This document shows positions 34,786 to 43,841 of a DNA stretch of 64,000 nucleotides, piece by piece. This DNA comes from CAZKUN01 sp964555935 (GTDB lineage: Bacteria; Armatimonadota; Zipacnadia; Zipacnadales; VGFC01). The notes below the pieces were generated by a model, which worked only from the letters and a program-made list of their open reading frames with translations, did no database searches and had not been told where the DNA came from. Numbering within the stretch: the first letter of the stretch is position 1; every line of letters starts with the position of its first letter. Both the position numbers and the translations under genes were made by a program. Location of the stretch: contig CAZKUN010000007.1 of assembly GCA_964555935.1 (NCBI GenBank), forward strand, positions 1-64,000, given 5' to 3'.

Positions 34786-37101
34786 GTGGACGGCATCGAC
34801 AGGACCTACCACTGCGACGTGCTCGTCATCGGTTCAGGCGTCTCCGGGTACTGCGCGGCGATCCAAGCCGGGCGCTGTGGCGCGAAGACGATCCTGATCG
34901 AGAAGGACGAGGTGCTGGGCGGCAACTCGGGCCCGAATCTCGGCGTCGGAATAACCGGCGCGGACCGCTACAACGACTACGCGGGCGAGACGGGGATCAT
35001 CCAGGAGCTGCAGGAGGAGGGCTGCTGGATCGACGCGATCACCCACGTCTCTCCCGGCTCGATGGGCTACACGATCCACCGTCGGTTCGAGGCGGTCGTG
35101 CAAGAGCACCTAAAGCGCGCCGGCGTCACGATCCTCAAGCGCCACTGCGCCCGCCGACCGATCATGGATGGCGACCGCATCGCGGCGGTCGTCTGCGAGG
35201 ACAGCGCGGCGTTCCAGACAGCGCGCATCGATGTGGGCGGCTTCGTCATCGAGGGCTCGGGCGACGGCGAGATCGCCGCGTTGGCGGGGGCGGAGTTCGA
35301 CTTCGGCAGCGAATCGCGGGACGAGTTCGGCGAGCGTTCGGCTCCGGAGCAGCGGACGAACCAGGTCCAGGGCACGAGCCTCGTCGCCATCGCCCACCCC
35401 ACGGGCCGCGACATCCGCTTCGTGCCGCCCGCCGGGACGCCCGAACACGTGCCGCGCGTCTGGCATGGGCGCATGTCGAGTTGGCTGAGTCACCATGACG
35501 GATGGTTCGCGCCGGGCAAGGATCTGTTCTTCCTGTACGTTACCGAGACCGGCGGGCACATGGACACCGTGCGCGACGACGGCGACATCTACGAGATGCT
35601 CCTGAGGCAGCTCTGGGCCGAGTGGGACCACATCAAGAACGGTCCCCACGCCGAGGAGGCGCGCGAGTGGGATCTGCTCTGGGTCAGCCCCAAAGCCGGC
35701 AAGCGCGAGAGCCGCCGGTTCATGGGCGACTACGTGCTGACGCAGACGGATGTCGAAGACGGCGTCCGGTTCGCCGATGACATCACCTACGGGGGCCACG
35801 ATCTCGACGATCATATGCCGCTCGGCGAGGGCAGCAATATCTTCGCCCATAGCATCCCGCCGCTCTTTGGCGTGCCCTACCGCTGCTGCTATTCGCGTAA
35901 CCTCAGCAACCTGTTCCTGGCGGGACGGCTGATCAGCGCCACTCACATCGCTCACTCCAGTACGCGCATCATGCGGACCGGCGCCGCGATCGGCCAGGCG
36001 GTCGGGCTCGCAGCCTCGCTTTGCCTGGAGCACCACTGCACTCCGCGCGCGCTCGACGAAGAGCACATCGACGAGTTGCAGCAATCACTCATCGCCCGCG
36101 ACGCGACGATCCTCGGCGTGAGGCGTGAGGACAGCACGGATCTCGCGCGTTCCGCGACGGCTTCGGCGTCGAGCGAGGTCCGCTTCAACGACCAGGAGCC
36201 TGGCACGCTCGTGCCGCTGATCGCACGGGCGGGTGTGGTGCTGTGGGACTGGCCGGAGAATCTCAACACGGTCAGCCTGTTCCTCCGCAACGATTCCGAC
36301 CAAGCTCAAGAGCTGCGGCTGAGGATCCTGAGAGCGCGTCGCGAGGGCAAATGGATCGTGCCGGATGACTGGCACCAGTTCCATTGGAACGACCTGCGCG
36401 ACGAGGCCTTCGCGGAGATTCACTCGGCGACTGCGGAGTTGCCCGCCGGACACCACGGCTGGTTCGAGATCGATCTCGCCAGTGTCGAGCTGGGCGAGAA
36501 AGACGCGGCGAGTGATGACGACCGGGTGCTGATCGCGCTGGACCAGAACGCCAACGTGTCCTGGGCTGTGGCAACGCGCCGGAGCGAGATCGCGACAATG
36601 GTCGAGCACAGCCATCACCGCCCGCAGTGGGCATCGATGAACGCGATGGCGACGATGCGCCTCGACCCCGCGCCGTCGGTCGGCGAGGCGACGAATGCCA
36701 TCAACGGCCACCACCGCCGCACCAGTCGAGCGCCGCTGAACATGTGGATGTCTGATCCCGAGGCCGGGCTGCCGCAAGAACTCATCCTGGAGTGGCCTGA
36801 GGCCCAGAGCTTCGATCAGGTCACGGTTACCTTCGACAACCTCGCGCGGCTCACGAGCGAGAACCCGTGGCACAGTGGGAGCCGCGTCGTGCCGTTCCTG
36901 GCGAAGGCGTATGACATCAGTGTCTGGGCGGATGGCGAGTGGGCGGAGGTCGTGAGTGAGGACGACAACTTCCACCGTCGGCGTACCCATCGGGTTGGTC
37001 CGATCCACGCGAGCAAGCTCCGGCTGCGCGTCCTGTCGACGCATGGCGAAGGGTTTGGCGCGAGGGTCTACGAACTGAGCGTGCATGATGCGCAGAAGTG
37101 A
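34786..37101 (+). CDS. FAD-dependent oxidoreductase with C-terminal discoidin-like domain
   Basis: A 771-aa protein. GTG 34786 is chosen because GAGGTG precedes it by six bases and it directly opens the dinucleotide-binding motif VLVIGSGVSG (G16, G18, G21); the much longer upstream frame is antisense to the neighbour gene. The FAD core runs to about 440, with TILIEKDEVLGGNSG, GGFVIEGSGDGEIA, and NLFLAGRLISATHIAHSSTR near the end. The final 150 residues look like an F5/8 type C/galactose-binding jelly-roll. No signal or Tat peptide is seen. FAD oxidoreductases of this group accompany glycan-degradation genes, but the substrate is unknown. Confidence 0.88.
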   Translation: MDGIDRTYHCDVLVIGSGVSGYCAAIQAGRCGAKTILIEKDEVLGGNSGPNLGVGITGADRYNDYAGETGIIQELQEEGCWIDAITHVSPGSMGYTIHRRFEAVVQEHLKRAGVTILKRHCARRPIMDGDRIAAVVCEDSAAFQTARIDVGGFVIEGSGDGEIAALAGAEFDFGSESRDEFGERSAPEQRTNQVQGTSLVAIAHPTGRDIRFVPPAGTPEHVPRVWHGRMSSWLSHHDGWFAPGKDLFFLYVTETGGHMDTVRDDGDIYEMLLRQLWAEWDHIKNGPHAEEAREWDLLWVSPKAGKRESRRFMGDYVLTQTDVEDGVRFADDITYGGHDLDDHMPLGEGSNIFAHSIPPLFGVPYRCCYSRNLSNLFLAGRLISATHIAHSSTRIMRTGAAIGQAVGLAASLCLEHHCTPRALDEEHIDELQQSLIARDATILGVRREDSTDLARSATASASSEVRFNDQEPGTLVPLIARAGVVLWDWPENLNTVSLFLRNDSDQAQELRLRILRARREGKWIVPDDWHQFHWNDLRDEAFAEIHSATAELPAGHHGWFEIDLASVELGEKDAASDDDRVLIALDQNANVSWAVATRRSEIATMVEHSHHRPQWASMNAMATMRLDPAPSVGEATNAINGHHRRTSRAPLNMWMSDPEAGLPQELILEWPEAQSFDQVTVTFDNLARLTSENPWHSGSRVVPFLAKAYDISVWADGEWAEVVSEDDNFHRRRTHRVGPIHASKLRLRVLSTHGEGFGARVYELSVHDAQK

Positions 37102-37115
37102 TTGAGAGGCAAGCA

Positions 37116-38216
37116 ATGACATCACGCGAACGCATGATCACCGCCATGTTGAACGAGCAGCCGGACATGGTGCCCGTCGCGCCCGATACCTCGAACATGA
37201 TCCCCTCCCGGCTGACTGGGAAGCGGTTCTGGGACGTGTATCTCTACAAGGATCCGCCGCTGTGGCAGGCCTATATCCACACCTGCAAGCACTTCGGCTT
37301 CGACGGCTGGCTACCCAGCATCGGCGCGCAGACGCGCATGCAAAACGTCGCAATCGTTAAGCGTACCGATGAACGGATCGTCGTTCAGCCCTATTCCGAG
37401 GCGAACGGCAAGCGCGCCTGGGTCCCGCTGGTTCACGTTTACTACGTCGCCGACCCGCCGACCCACAACGTCCCTTGTGAGAGGATCGGCCTGCCGCGCG
37501 TGCCGGAGACTTGGGAGGACTTCGTCGACGAGTCGGAGGAGTTGACGGAGGAGGAAGCCCTGCGCGCCGCTAGAGAGTTGATGGGGGACGCGGGCGTACT
37601 TGGGATGAATGTCGGCATCCCCGGCCTGCACGGGGAGGCGGGGATCTACGAGTATTACGATGACTACACGACCGTGAAGGACCGCGCGCTGGCGCACGAG
37701 CAGACCGTTGAGGAACGCGCGCGCCAGGTCTGTGAGATGGGGCCTGACTTCGTCTTCATCGGTTACTCGGGGTGTCTCACGTTCCAGACGCCGGAGATGT
37801 TCCGAGACCTCGGCCTTCCGAGCCTTCAGATCATCACGCGCGTCGCGAAGGAGTATGGCCTCCCCAGCCAGATTCACTCCTGCGGGCCCGAGGCGGCGCT
37901 GGTGGAGATCGCCGCGAAGGAATCGGACCTCACGAACATCAACCCGCTTGAGCGCCCGCCAATGGGCGACTGCAAGCTCGATGAGATCAAACGCGACTTC
38001 GGCGCGGACATCAGCCTCATGGGCAACCTCCACACGACGGAGGTCATGCTCCACGGGACGCCCGATCTCGTGCGCGAAGAGAGCAAGTGGTGTCTCGATG
38101 TCGCGGCTGAGGGTGGCGGGTTCATCCTCTCGACCGGCGACCAGTGCGGGCGCGATACTCCGGACGAGAACATCCATGCCATGATCGAGGTGGCGAGAGA
38201 GTGTGGGAAGTACTGA
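37116..38216 (+). CDS. Uroporphyrinogen decarboxylase-fold methyltransferase-like protein (MtaA/CmuA type)
   Basis: A 366-aa cytoplasmic protein. ATG 37116 has GAGAGG six bases upstream and starts the typical MTSRERMITAMLNEQPD. The URO-D fold is recognisable. It carries the zinc ligands of corrinoid-dependent methyltransferases of the MtaA/CmuA group: H-x-C in SQIHSCGPE and a third Cys in STGDQCGRD near the C-terminus. These replace the porphyrin-binding set of HemE, so this is unlikely to be a heme enzyme. It follows the FAD oxidoreductase by 14 bases. No corrinoid-binding protein gene is visible in this window. Confidence 0.87.
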   Translation: MTSRERMITAMLNEQPDMVPVAPDTSNMIPSRLTGKRFWDVYLYKDPPLWQAYIHTCKHFGFDGWLPSIGAQTRMQNVAIVKRTDERIVVQPYSEANGKRAWVPLVHVYYVADPPTHNVPCERIGLPRVPETWEDFVDESEELTEEEALRAARELMGDAGVLGMNVGIPGLHGEAGIYEYYDDYTTVKDRALAHEQTVEERARQVCEMGPDFVFIGYSGCLTFQTPEMFRDLGLPSLQIITRVAKEYGLPSQIHSCGPEAALVEIAAKESDLTNINPLERPPMGDCKLDEIKRDFGADISLMGNLHTTEVMLHGTPDLVREESKWCLDVAAEGGGFILSTGDQCGRDTPDENIHAMIEVARECGKY

Positions 38217-38238
38217 CGGGGCGTAGGGCAAGAGAACT

Positions 38239-38268
38239 CCAGGCGCAGGCCGACCGGCCTGCGCCTGG
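38239..38268. terminator. Bidirectional hairpin terminator
   Basis: A perfect 13-bp stem, CCAGGCGCAGGCC (38239-38251) with GGCCTGCGCCTGG (38256-38268), has a four-base loop. It lies between the convergent URO-D and ACT-domain genes. The minus-strand copy is followed by AGTTCTCTT, the plus-strand copy by TCGATTCATG. Confidence 0.8.
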
Positions 38269-38301
38269 TCGATTCATGTGCCACGCGGAACGAGCGTTGG
38301 C

Positions 38302-38700
38302 TTAGAGCGCTTCGAGCGCCTTCTCCGGATCATCCACGCCCAGCACTGCCACGCCCTCCGCGGCCGTGGGCGAGACGCTGCAGTAGACGTAGTTGATGTT
38401 GATGTCCGCCGCCGTCAGCTTGGCCGCCAGATCGCCCAACGCGCCCGGCTCGTTGGGGATCTCGACCACGAGCACCTTCTGACGCGTCGGCGACATCCCC
38501 GCCTTCTTCAGCGCCTGATTGGCCTTCGTGATGCTATCGGTGATGATGCGCACGATTGCGGCGTCCGTGCCATCGGCCACCGAGATCCCGAGGATATTCG
38601 CGCCGGCCTTCTCGAGCGTTCGCGCCAGTCTCTCCAGCTCGCCCGGCTTATTCTCCAGCATGATCGTGAGCTGAGATGCGTACGGTCCCTTCGCGGGCAT
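38302..38700 (-). CDS. Tandem ACT-domain protein
   Basis: A 132-aa cytoplasmic protein with a GGAGGG ribosome binding site. It consists of two ACT-type regulatory folds and nothing else: domain 1 (about 8-68) begins QLTIMLENKPGELERLARTL, and domain 2 (about 74-132) begins VLVVEIPNEPGALGDLAAKL. Each has the conserved Gly after the first strand where amino acids bind. Such stand-alone tandem-ACT proteins are thought to be amino-acid sensors. It lies 30 bases downstream of a CocE-type hydrolase and in the same neighbourhood as ileS. Confidence 0.93.
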   Translation of the reverse strand: MPAKGPYASQLTIMLENKPGELERLARTLEKAGANILGISVADGTDAAIVRIITDSITKANQALKKAGMSPTRQKVLVVEIPNEPGALGDLAAKLTAADININYVYCSVSPTAAEGVAVLGVDDPEKALEAL

Positions 38701-38730
38701 AGAAGTCTCCCTCCTGGGTTGGCCCGACCG

Positions 38731-40398
38731 CTAATCGGCGATCGGCAATACGATCCGCGACGGCTGCGTGCTCGTGTGAATTAACGTCTGGCGCGCCACG
38801 CGCAGTTCCGCGTCCATCAGGTCATTCGCGCCCGTGTTGTGGTTGCGGTCGAAGTCTGGGAAGTTGCTGCTGGTGATTTCCAGGCGGATGCGGTGCCCCT
38901 CGGCGAAGCGGATGGCCGTGGGAGTCATCCGGATGCGGAACTCGCACGCCTCGCCGGGGGTGAGCAGCTCCTCCACGTCATATCCGTTGCGGTGTCGCGC
39001 CCTGACCATGCCGTAGGAGACGTCCAGCGCGGGGCCGTCCGGGTCCTCGTCGACCAGTCGTACGAAGAAGTCCGTATCCGGCGCGCTCGACGCGGCGTGA
39101 AGCACTACCTCCGGGCATCCTGCGATCTCCAACGCCTCCGTCAGCGGGTCGGTCCGGTAGTTGATGATGTCTTGTCGATGGTCGAGTTGGCGCCGGTCGG
39201 ACGCCCCCGCGAAGAGCGCCCGGTTCCAGAGCGTCGGCACGGGGTCGTTCGGATCGTAGTCGTACTCATCCGGAGGCTCATCGCCCGGCGCCTCGCTTGA
39301 GAGCCCCGCCTCGCCGCGCAAGTACAGCGTCGTCTCGTCCGGTTCTTCCGGCGGCCACGTGTCGGCATTCCGCCACTCGCCCGCGCCCATCACGAAGTAC
39401 CGCACTGCCGGCTCGCGGTCGATGCCGCTGTCGATTCCCTTCAGCCAGTGATCGAACCACTGGATTGTCATGCCGTCCTTGTCGATCGCCGCTTGCGGCC
39501 CATAGTCGATCTCGCCGACCTTCCGCGCGCCAAGGGATACGTGGTTCCACGGGCCGATGACGAGCTTGGTCTGTTCGCGGGCCAGAGCCGTGCGCCCGTT
39601 CTTCTGCATGCCCGGCAGGTGACCGACCGTCCCGCCGCAGTGATCGTACCAGCCACTGAAGTCGAGGTTCGGGACATCAATCTCAGCATGCGCCTCATCG
39701 AACCGCCACGCCCGCCGGTTCGGCTCGCGCAACCAGCTCTCGGCTTGCTCAGCGAGGCGCTTTGGGAAGTACTTGCAGATGTCGATCCACGGCATGAACC
39801 CCAGCCAGCGGCCGTGCTCCAGCTCCTCCCAGATCGCCGAGGCCTCCGCCGGGGCGTGTGGCGGCGGCAGCCCCTCGCGCTTGCGCAGATCCGGCGCGAT
39901 GGTCGTCATCCACCACCGGATGCGCCGACCGGGCCGGAACGCGCCGGGCCAGTCGACCTCTGTTAACTCCACCGGGATCGAGTTCGCGCACATCGCCTTC
40001 AGACTTGGGGGACGCAGCCGCGCCGCCTGCCACTGCATCCACGCGTTGTAGGAGACGCCCATCGTTCCGACATCCCCGTTGCAGTAGGGTTGATCCGCCA
40101 GCCACTCGATCGAGTCGTATCCGTCTTGTCCATCCAGCGTCTCCTCGCTGAAGATGGTGAACTCGCCGTCGGACGCATAGCGCCCGCGGGTGTCCTGGCT
40201 CACCACCACATACCCGGCCCGCACGTATCGCTCGAAGCCAGCCGCCGGCTTGCCGTAAGGCGTCCGCATGAGCAGGCCCGGGAATTGGCCCGGTGAATCC
40301 GGTCGAAATACGTGCCCTCGCAGCACGACTCCATCTCGCATAGGCATCTCGACATCGGTCTCGGTGATGATCCCCAGCGCGCCGCTCGGCTGATCCAT
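38731..40398 (-). CDS. CocE/NonD-family serine hydrolase (X-Pro dipeptidyl-peptidase-like)
   Basis: A 555-aa protein of normal length for the CocE/X-Pro dipeptidyl-peptidase family. A GGGAGGG ribosome binding site precedes ATG 40398. The alpha/beta hydrolase nucleophile is S116 in GTMGVSYNAW. A catalytic Asp candidate lies in DTDFFVRLVDEDPDG and the His in PDFDRNHNTG. The C-terminal jelly-roll cap (about residues 330-555) is typical. The family hydrolyses cephalosporin-type or cocaine-like esters and peptide amides after Pro; the physiological substrate here is unknown. No signal peptide is present. Confidence 0.92.
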   Translation of the reverse strand: MDQPSGALGIITETDVEMPMRDGVVLRGHVFRPDSPGQFPGLLMRTPYGKPAAGFERYVRAGYVVVSQDTRGRYASDGEFTIFSEETLDGQDGYDSIEWLADQPYCNGDVGTMGVSYNAWMQWQAARLRPPSLKAMCANSIPVELTEVDWPGAFRPGRRIRWWMTTIAPDLRKREGLPPPHAPAEASAIWEELEHGRWLGFMPWIDICKYFPKRLAEQAESWLREPNRRAWRFDEAHAEIDVPNLDFSGWYDHCGGTVGHLPGMQKNGRTALAREQTKLVIGPWNHVSLGARKVGEIDYGPQAAIDKDGMTIQWFDHWLKGIDSGIDREPAVRYFVMGAGEWRNADTWPPEEPDETTLYLRGEAGLSSEAPGDEPPDEYDYDPNDPVPTLWNRALFAGASDRRQLDHRQDIINYRTDPLTEALEIAGCPEVVLHAASSAPDTDFFVRLVDEDPDGPALDVSYGMVRARHRNGYDVEELLTPGEACEFRIRMTPTAIRFAEGHRIRLEITSSNFPDFDRNHNTGANDLMDAELRVARQTLIHTSTQPSRIVLPIAD

Positions 40399-40425
40399 GG
40401 TGGAGTCCCTCCCAGGAAAACGCAG

Positions 40426-40457
40426 ACCGGGAGAGGCCTTCGATGGCCCCTCCCGGT
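40426..40457 (-). terminator. Hairpin terminator of ileS
   Basis: ACCGGGAGAGGCC (40426-40438) and GGCCCCTCCCGGT (40445-40457) form a 13-bp stem with one mismatch and a six-base loop. On the minus strand it is followed by CTGCGTTTTCC. It lies 27 bases beyond the ileS stop and upstream of the CocE-type gene. Confidence 0.75.
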
Positions 40458-40483
40458 GAACCTTCCGATGCGATCGAGCGCGC

Positions 40484-43400
40484 CTAGGCTTTCGCCAACT
40501 GCACCACCATCTCCATGTCGTTGAGGGTGATCGACTCGCCCTCGGCGGCCTCGACGATATCCAGTGCCTCGGCCAACGTTTCGCCCTGGATCGTCTCGGC
40601 GTACTCGGTGCAGACGGACGTCAGCCCCTCGTCGCCGCTCACCTTCAGGTGGATGCGGTCGGTGAGGTCAAGGCCCGCATTCTTGCGCAGGACTTGGATC
40701 CGCCGCACGATGTCACGCGCGAGACCCTCGCGGACCAGCGCCTCAGTTAGCGTGACGTTTAGCGCGATGGAGACCTGTCCCGCCTCGGCCGTCATTATGC
40801 CTTCTCGGTCGACTGATTCGATCTCCACCATCTCCGGCGTGATCTCGGCGGTCTCGCCGCCAACGGTGATCGTGATGTTCTCGCCCGTCGCCAGCGGCTG
40901 AACCTCGTCCGCGCTGAGGTCGGCGATCACTGCCGCGGCCGCCTGTGACTTCTGTCGGAAGACAGGTCCGAGGGCGCGGTGGTTCGGGTTGGCCTTCACG
41001 GTCTTCAGCTCGCCAAGATCATCGACCAGCTTGATGTCCTTCACGTTGACCTCGTCGACGATGTCGCCCCGGAACTTCTCGAGCCATGGGCGGCTCTCCT
41101 CGGGCATGACGACGAGCAACTCGCTTAGCGGCTGGCGCACGCGCATCTGGGCGTCGTTGCGCGCCGAGGAAGCGAGGTTGATGACCTGCTGGATGTCTTC
41201 CACCACCGCCTCGAGTTCACCGTCGATGAGATCCGGTCTCGCCACGGGGAAGGCCGTGTGGTGGACGCTCTCAGGCGCCGATTTATCCACGCCCCGCACG
41301 AGGGTCTGGTACATCTCCTCGGCCATGAACGGCATGAACGGCGCCGCCGTGCGGATGAGCGTGCAGATGACGTGGTAGAGAGTGTTGTATGCCGCTTGCT
41401 TGTCGGGGCTATCGCCAGCCTTCCACATCCGCCGGCGGCTGCGCCGGATGTACCAGCGAGAGACGTCATCCCATAGCGCCTCGATGGCGTCCGCGGCGCG
41501 ACGCACCTCGAAGGTCTCGAGCCCCTTGCGGACGTCCTCGACGGTCCTGTACGTGCGCGAGAGGATCCACTTGTCCGGCAGCGTCAGCGCCTCGGTCGGC
41601 GGCTCGTCGTACTTGCCGAGAGTCGGCTCGTCGACGTTGGCGTACATGATGAGGAACCGGTAGGAGTTCCAGAGCAGCGTGAGACGCCTCACGATATCGC
41701 GCCCGATGCCGAAGCCAAATCGCTGCGGTTGGTCGGTGGACTGGGTCAGGTACGACCAGCGCATGACGTCGCCGCCCATCTTGTCCTGCGCGTCGTCGAG
41801 CCAGATCGCGTTGCCCCAACTCTTGTGCATCTCCCGGCCGTCCTCGGCCAGCACTTTCTCGTATGTCAGGCACTGCTTGTAGGGCGCGCGGCCGTCGATG
41901 GCGACGCCCATGATTAGCAGCGCGTAGAACCAAAGCCGGATCTGCTCCTGCATCTCGACCACGAGATCCGCTGGGTACCACGTATCAAAGAGGTCCCTCG
42001 TCGTCAGGTACCCCAGGGTCGAGAACGGCACGATCCCCGCGTCGAGCCAGCAGTCGCCGACCTCCACCACGCGGGTGACCTCGGCGCCGCACTTCGGGCA
42101 GGCGATCTTCACGTCGTCGATCCACGGGCGGTGCAGTTCGGGCAGATCATCAACCGGCGCGGTCGCGAGTTCCTTCAGCTCATCGAGGCTGCCGATGACG
42201 GTGATCTCACCGCACTCGCACGCGTAAAACGGCAGCGGCAAGCCCCAAAAGCGCTTGCGGGAGATGCACCAGTCGCCCATGCCCTCCAGCCAGTTCGCCA
42301 TCCGCGCCTGAGCGTAGTCGGGTTGCCATGCAACCGTCGCGTTGGCGTCGAGAAGCTGCTGGCGGATCTCATCCACGCCGATGAACCACTCGTCGACGAG
42401 CCGGAAGATGAGTTCCTCGCTGCAGCGCCAGCAGTGCGGATAGCGGTGCTCGTACTGCTCGGTCTTGTAGAGGTAGCCCTTGGCTTCCAGGCTCTCGAAG
42501 ACCGTCTCCGCGACCTCGCTGACGTACGCTCCGGACATGTCGCCGAAGGTGTCGAGGTACAGTCCCGCCTCGTCCGTCGCACCGATGACGGGGAGGTCGA
42601 TCTCTTTCGACAGTTCGTAGTCCTCGAGCCCGCATCCGGGCGCGACATGCACGACGCCGGTTCCTTCAGTGGCCTCGACTTGATCCCAGACGACGACCTT
42701 GTGTTCGATGCCGTCCTGCGCCGCGATCTCGTCGAACGGGCCGCTGTAGGATCTGCCCGCAAGCTCGCCACCCTTAACGACTTCGACGACCTCGTGCTCG
42801 CCCTTGAGTATGTCGAGGCGTTCGGTGGCAACCCATAACAGCTCGTCGCCCTGCCTGACTTTGGAATACTCGAGGTCCTCGCCGACCGCCAGCGCTACGT
42901 TCGCCGCGAGGGTCCAGGGCGTCGTTGTCCAAACCAGGATCTTCTCTTCGCCGCCATCCAGCGGCAGCTTGATGAAGACGGCGGTATGCGTGGTGTCCTT
43001 GTACGAATCGAGCATCTCGTGCTGGCTGAGGCTTGTCCCGCAGCGCGCGCACCAGGGCATCGGGCGATAGGCGCGATGCAGCCAGCCCTTCTCAAAGCAG
43101 CCCTTCAGGAAGTGCCAGATGTACTCGATGTTCGTGTCGGAGAGCGTGTAGTAATCCTCGCCCCAGCTCATCCATTGGCCGAGTTCGATGGATTGCTCGA
43201 GCTGCAGCTTCGAGAACTTCTCCACCCGGGCACGACAGGCGCGGGAGAACTTGTCGAGGCCATACTCCTCGATGTCTCGCTTCGTCTTTAGGCCGAGTTC
43301 CTTCTCGACCTCGACTTCGACCCACAGACCGTGGCAGTCGAATCCGTTCTGATAGCGCTGCTGGAAGCCTTGCATGGCCTTGTAGCGCAGGTAGACGTCC

Positions 43401-43597
43401 TTGTAGGTCCGGCCGCGCGCGTGATGCACGCCCATCGGATTGTTGGCGGTGATGGGACCGTCAATGAACGAGTGGATAGGCCCTTCCGCGTTCTTCTCAA
43501 GCAGCTTCTCGAACGCGTTGGTCTCCTCCCAGAACTTGAGCGTGTCAAGCTGGGTCTGCCTGAAATCGGGCTCATCCCTGACGGGGTTGAACAGCAT
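40484..43597 (-). CDS. ileS: Isoleucyl-tRNA synthetase
   Basis: A 1037-aa class I synthetase that attaches isoleucine to tRNA-Ile. The catalytic Rossmann domain, the CP1 editing insert (CPKCGAEV zinc element in the central third), the anticodon-binding domain and the C-terminal extension are all in the expected order. Signatures are variant: the HIGH motif appears as PMGVHHARG (HHAR at 58-61) and KMSKS as EMHKS (589-593). I recall the HHA-R/W pattern in a distinct IleRS branch found in Chloroflexota and Actinobacteria, so this is probably a real branch feature rather than damage. It has its own promoter at 43727-43755 and a terminator downstream. Confidence 0.93.
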   Translation of the reverse strand: MLFNPVRDEPDFRQTQLDTLKFWEETNAFEKLLEKNAEGPIHSFIDGPITANNPMGVHHARGRTYKDVYLRYKAMQGFQQRYQNGFDCHGLWVEVEVEKELGLKTKRDIEEYGLDKFSRACRARVEKFSKLQLEQSIELGQWMSWGEDYYTLSDTNIEYIWHFLKGCFEKGWLHRAYRPMPWCARCGTSLSQHEMLDSYKDTTHTAVFIKLPLDGGEEKILVWTTTPWTLAANVALAVGEDLEYSKVRQGDELLWVATERLDILKGEHEVVEVVKGGELAGRSYSGPFDEIAAQDGIEHKVVVWDQVEATEGTGVVHVAPGCGLEDYELSKEIDLPVIGATDEAGLYLDTFGDMSGAYVSEVAETVFESLEAKGYLYKTEQYEHRYPHCWRCSEELIFRLVDEWFIGVDEIRQQLLDANATVAWQPDYAQARMANWLEGMGDWCISRKRFWGLPLPFYACECGEITVIGSLDELKELATAPVDDLPELHRPWIDDVKIACPKCGAEVTRVVEVGDCWLDAGIVPFSTLGYLTTRDLFDTWYPADLVVEMQEQIRLWFYALLIMGVAIDGRAPYKQCLTYEKVLAEDGREMHKSWGNAIWLDDAQDKMGGDVMRWSYLTQSTDQPQRFGFGIGRDIVRRLTLLWNSYRFLIMYANVDEPTLGKYDEPPTEALTLPDKWILSRTYRTVEDVRKGLETFEVRRAADAIEALWDDVSRWYIRRSRRRMWKAGDSPDKQAAYNTLYHVICTLIRTAAPFMPFMAEEMYQTLVRGVDKSAPESVHHTAFPVARPDLIDGELEAVVEDIQQVINLASSARNDAQMRVRQPLSELLVVMPEESRPWLEKFRGDIVDEVNVKDIKLVDDLGELKTVKANPNHRALGPVFRQKSQAAAAVIADLSADEVQPLATGENITITVGGETAEITPEMVEIESVDREGIMTAEAGQVSIALNVTLTEALVREGLARDIVRRIQVLRKNAGLDLTDRIHLKVSGDEGLTSVCTEYAETIQGETLAEALDIVEAAEGESITLNDMEMVVQLAKA

Positions 43598-43648
43598 GGT
43601 CTCTCACCGATCCTGCTCAGAAGTGTGTTGGCGCGTCGAGCCGCGTAG

Positions 43649-43669
43649 CGACGGGCTTCCAGCCCGTCG
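43649..43669. repeat. REP-like palindrome in the ileS leader
   Basis: CGACGGGCT (43649-43657) and AGCCCGTCG (43661-43669) form a perfect nine-base stem with a three-base loop. It lies inside the transcribed ileS leader, about 50 bases before the start codon. It has no T-tract, so it is more likely a REP-like element or leader hairpin than a terminator. Confidence 0.6.
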
Positions 43670-43726
43670 GCCGTGCGGTATCGCCTCGCATTGCCAAGTA
43701 TACGTTGGGAAGCGCCTCAGGGGCAC

Positions 43727-43755
43727 AGTATATTTCCGCGCCGATTACGAGTCAA
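43727..43755 (-). promoter_or_regulatory. Sigma70-type promoter of ileS
   Basis: TTGACT (43755-43750) and TATACT (43732-43727) are separated by exactly 17 bases; both hexamers match consensus at five of six positions. This predicts transcription from about 43720 and a leader of about 120 bases before the ileS start codon. No T-box consensus is seen in that leader. Confidence 0.8.
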
Positions 43756-43841
43756 CCGGGGTCCGCCGCCCCACGCGGAAGGTCCATACCCCCATTCACC
43801 CGAACCTCCCGCCGCTGTCGAATGCCCTTCTGTTGAGGTCA

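Noticed and set aside
43597..43720. Possible T-box in the ileS leader
   Set aside because: The motif AGGGTGGTACCGCG or a close match is absent; the fragment GATACCGC is too short and no terminator with T-tract follows.
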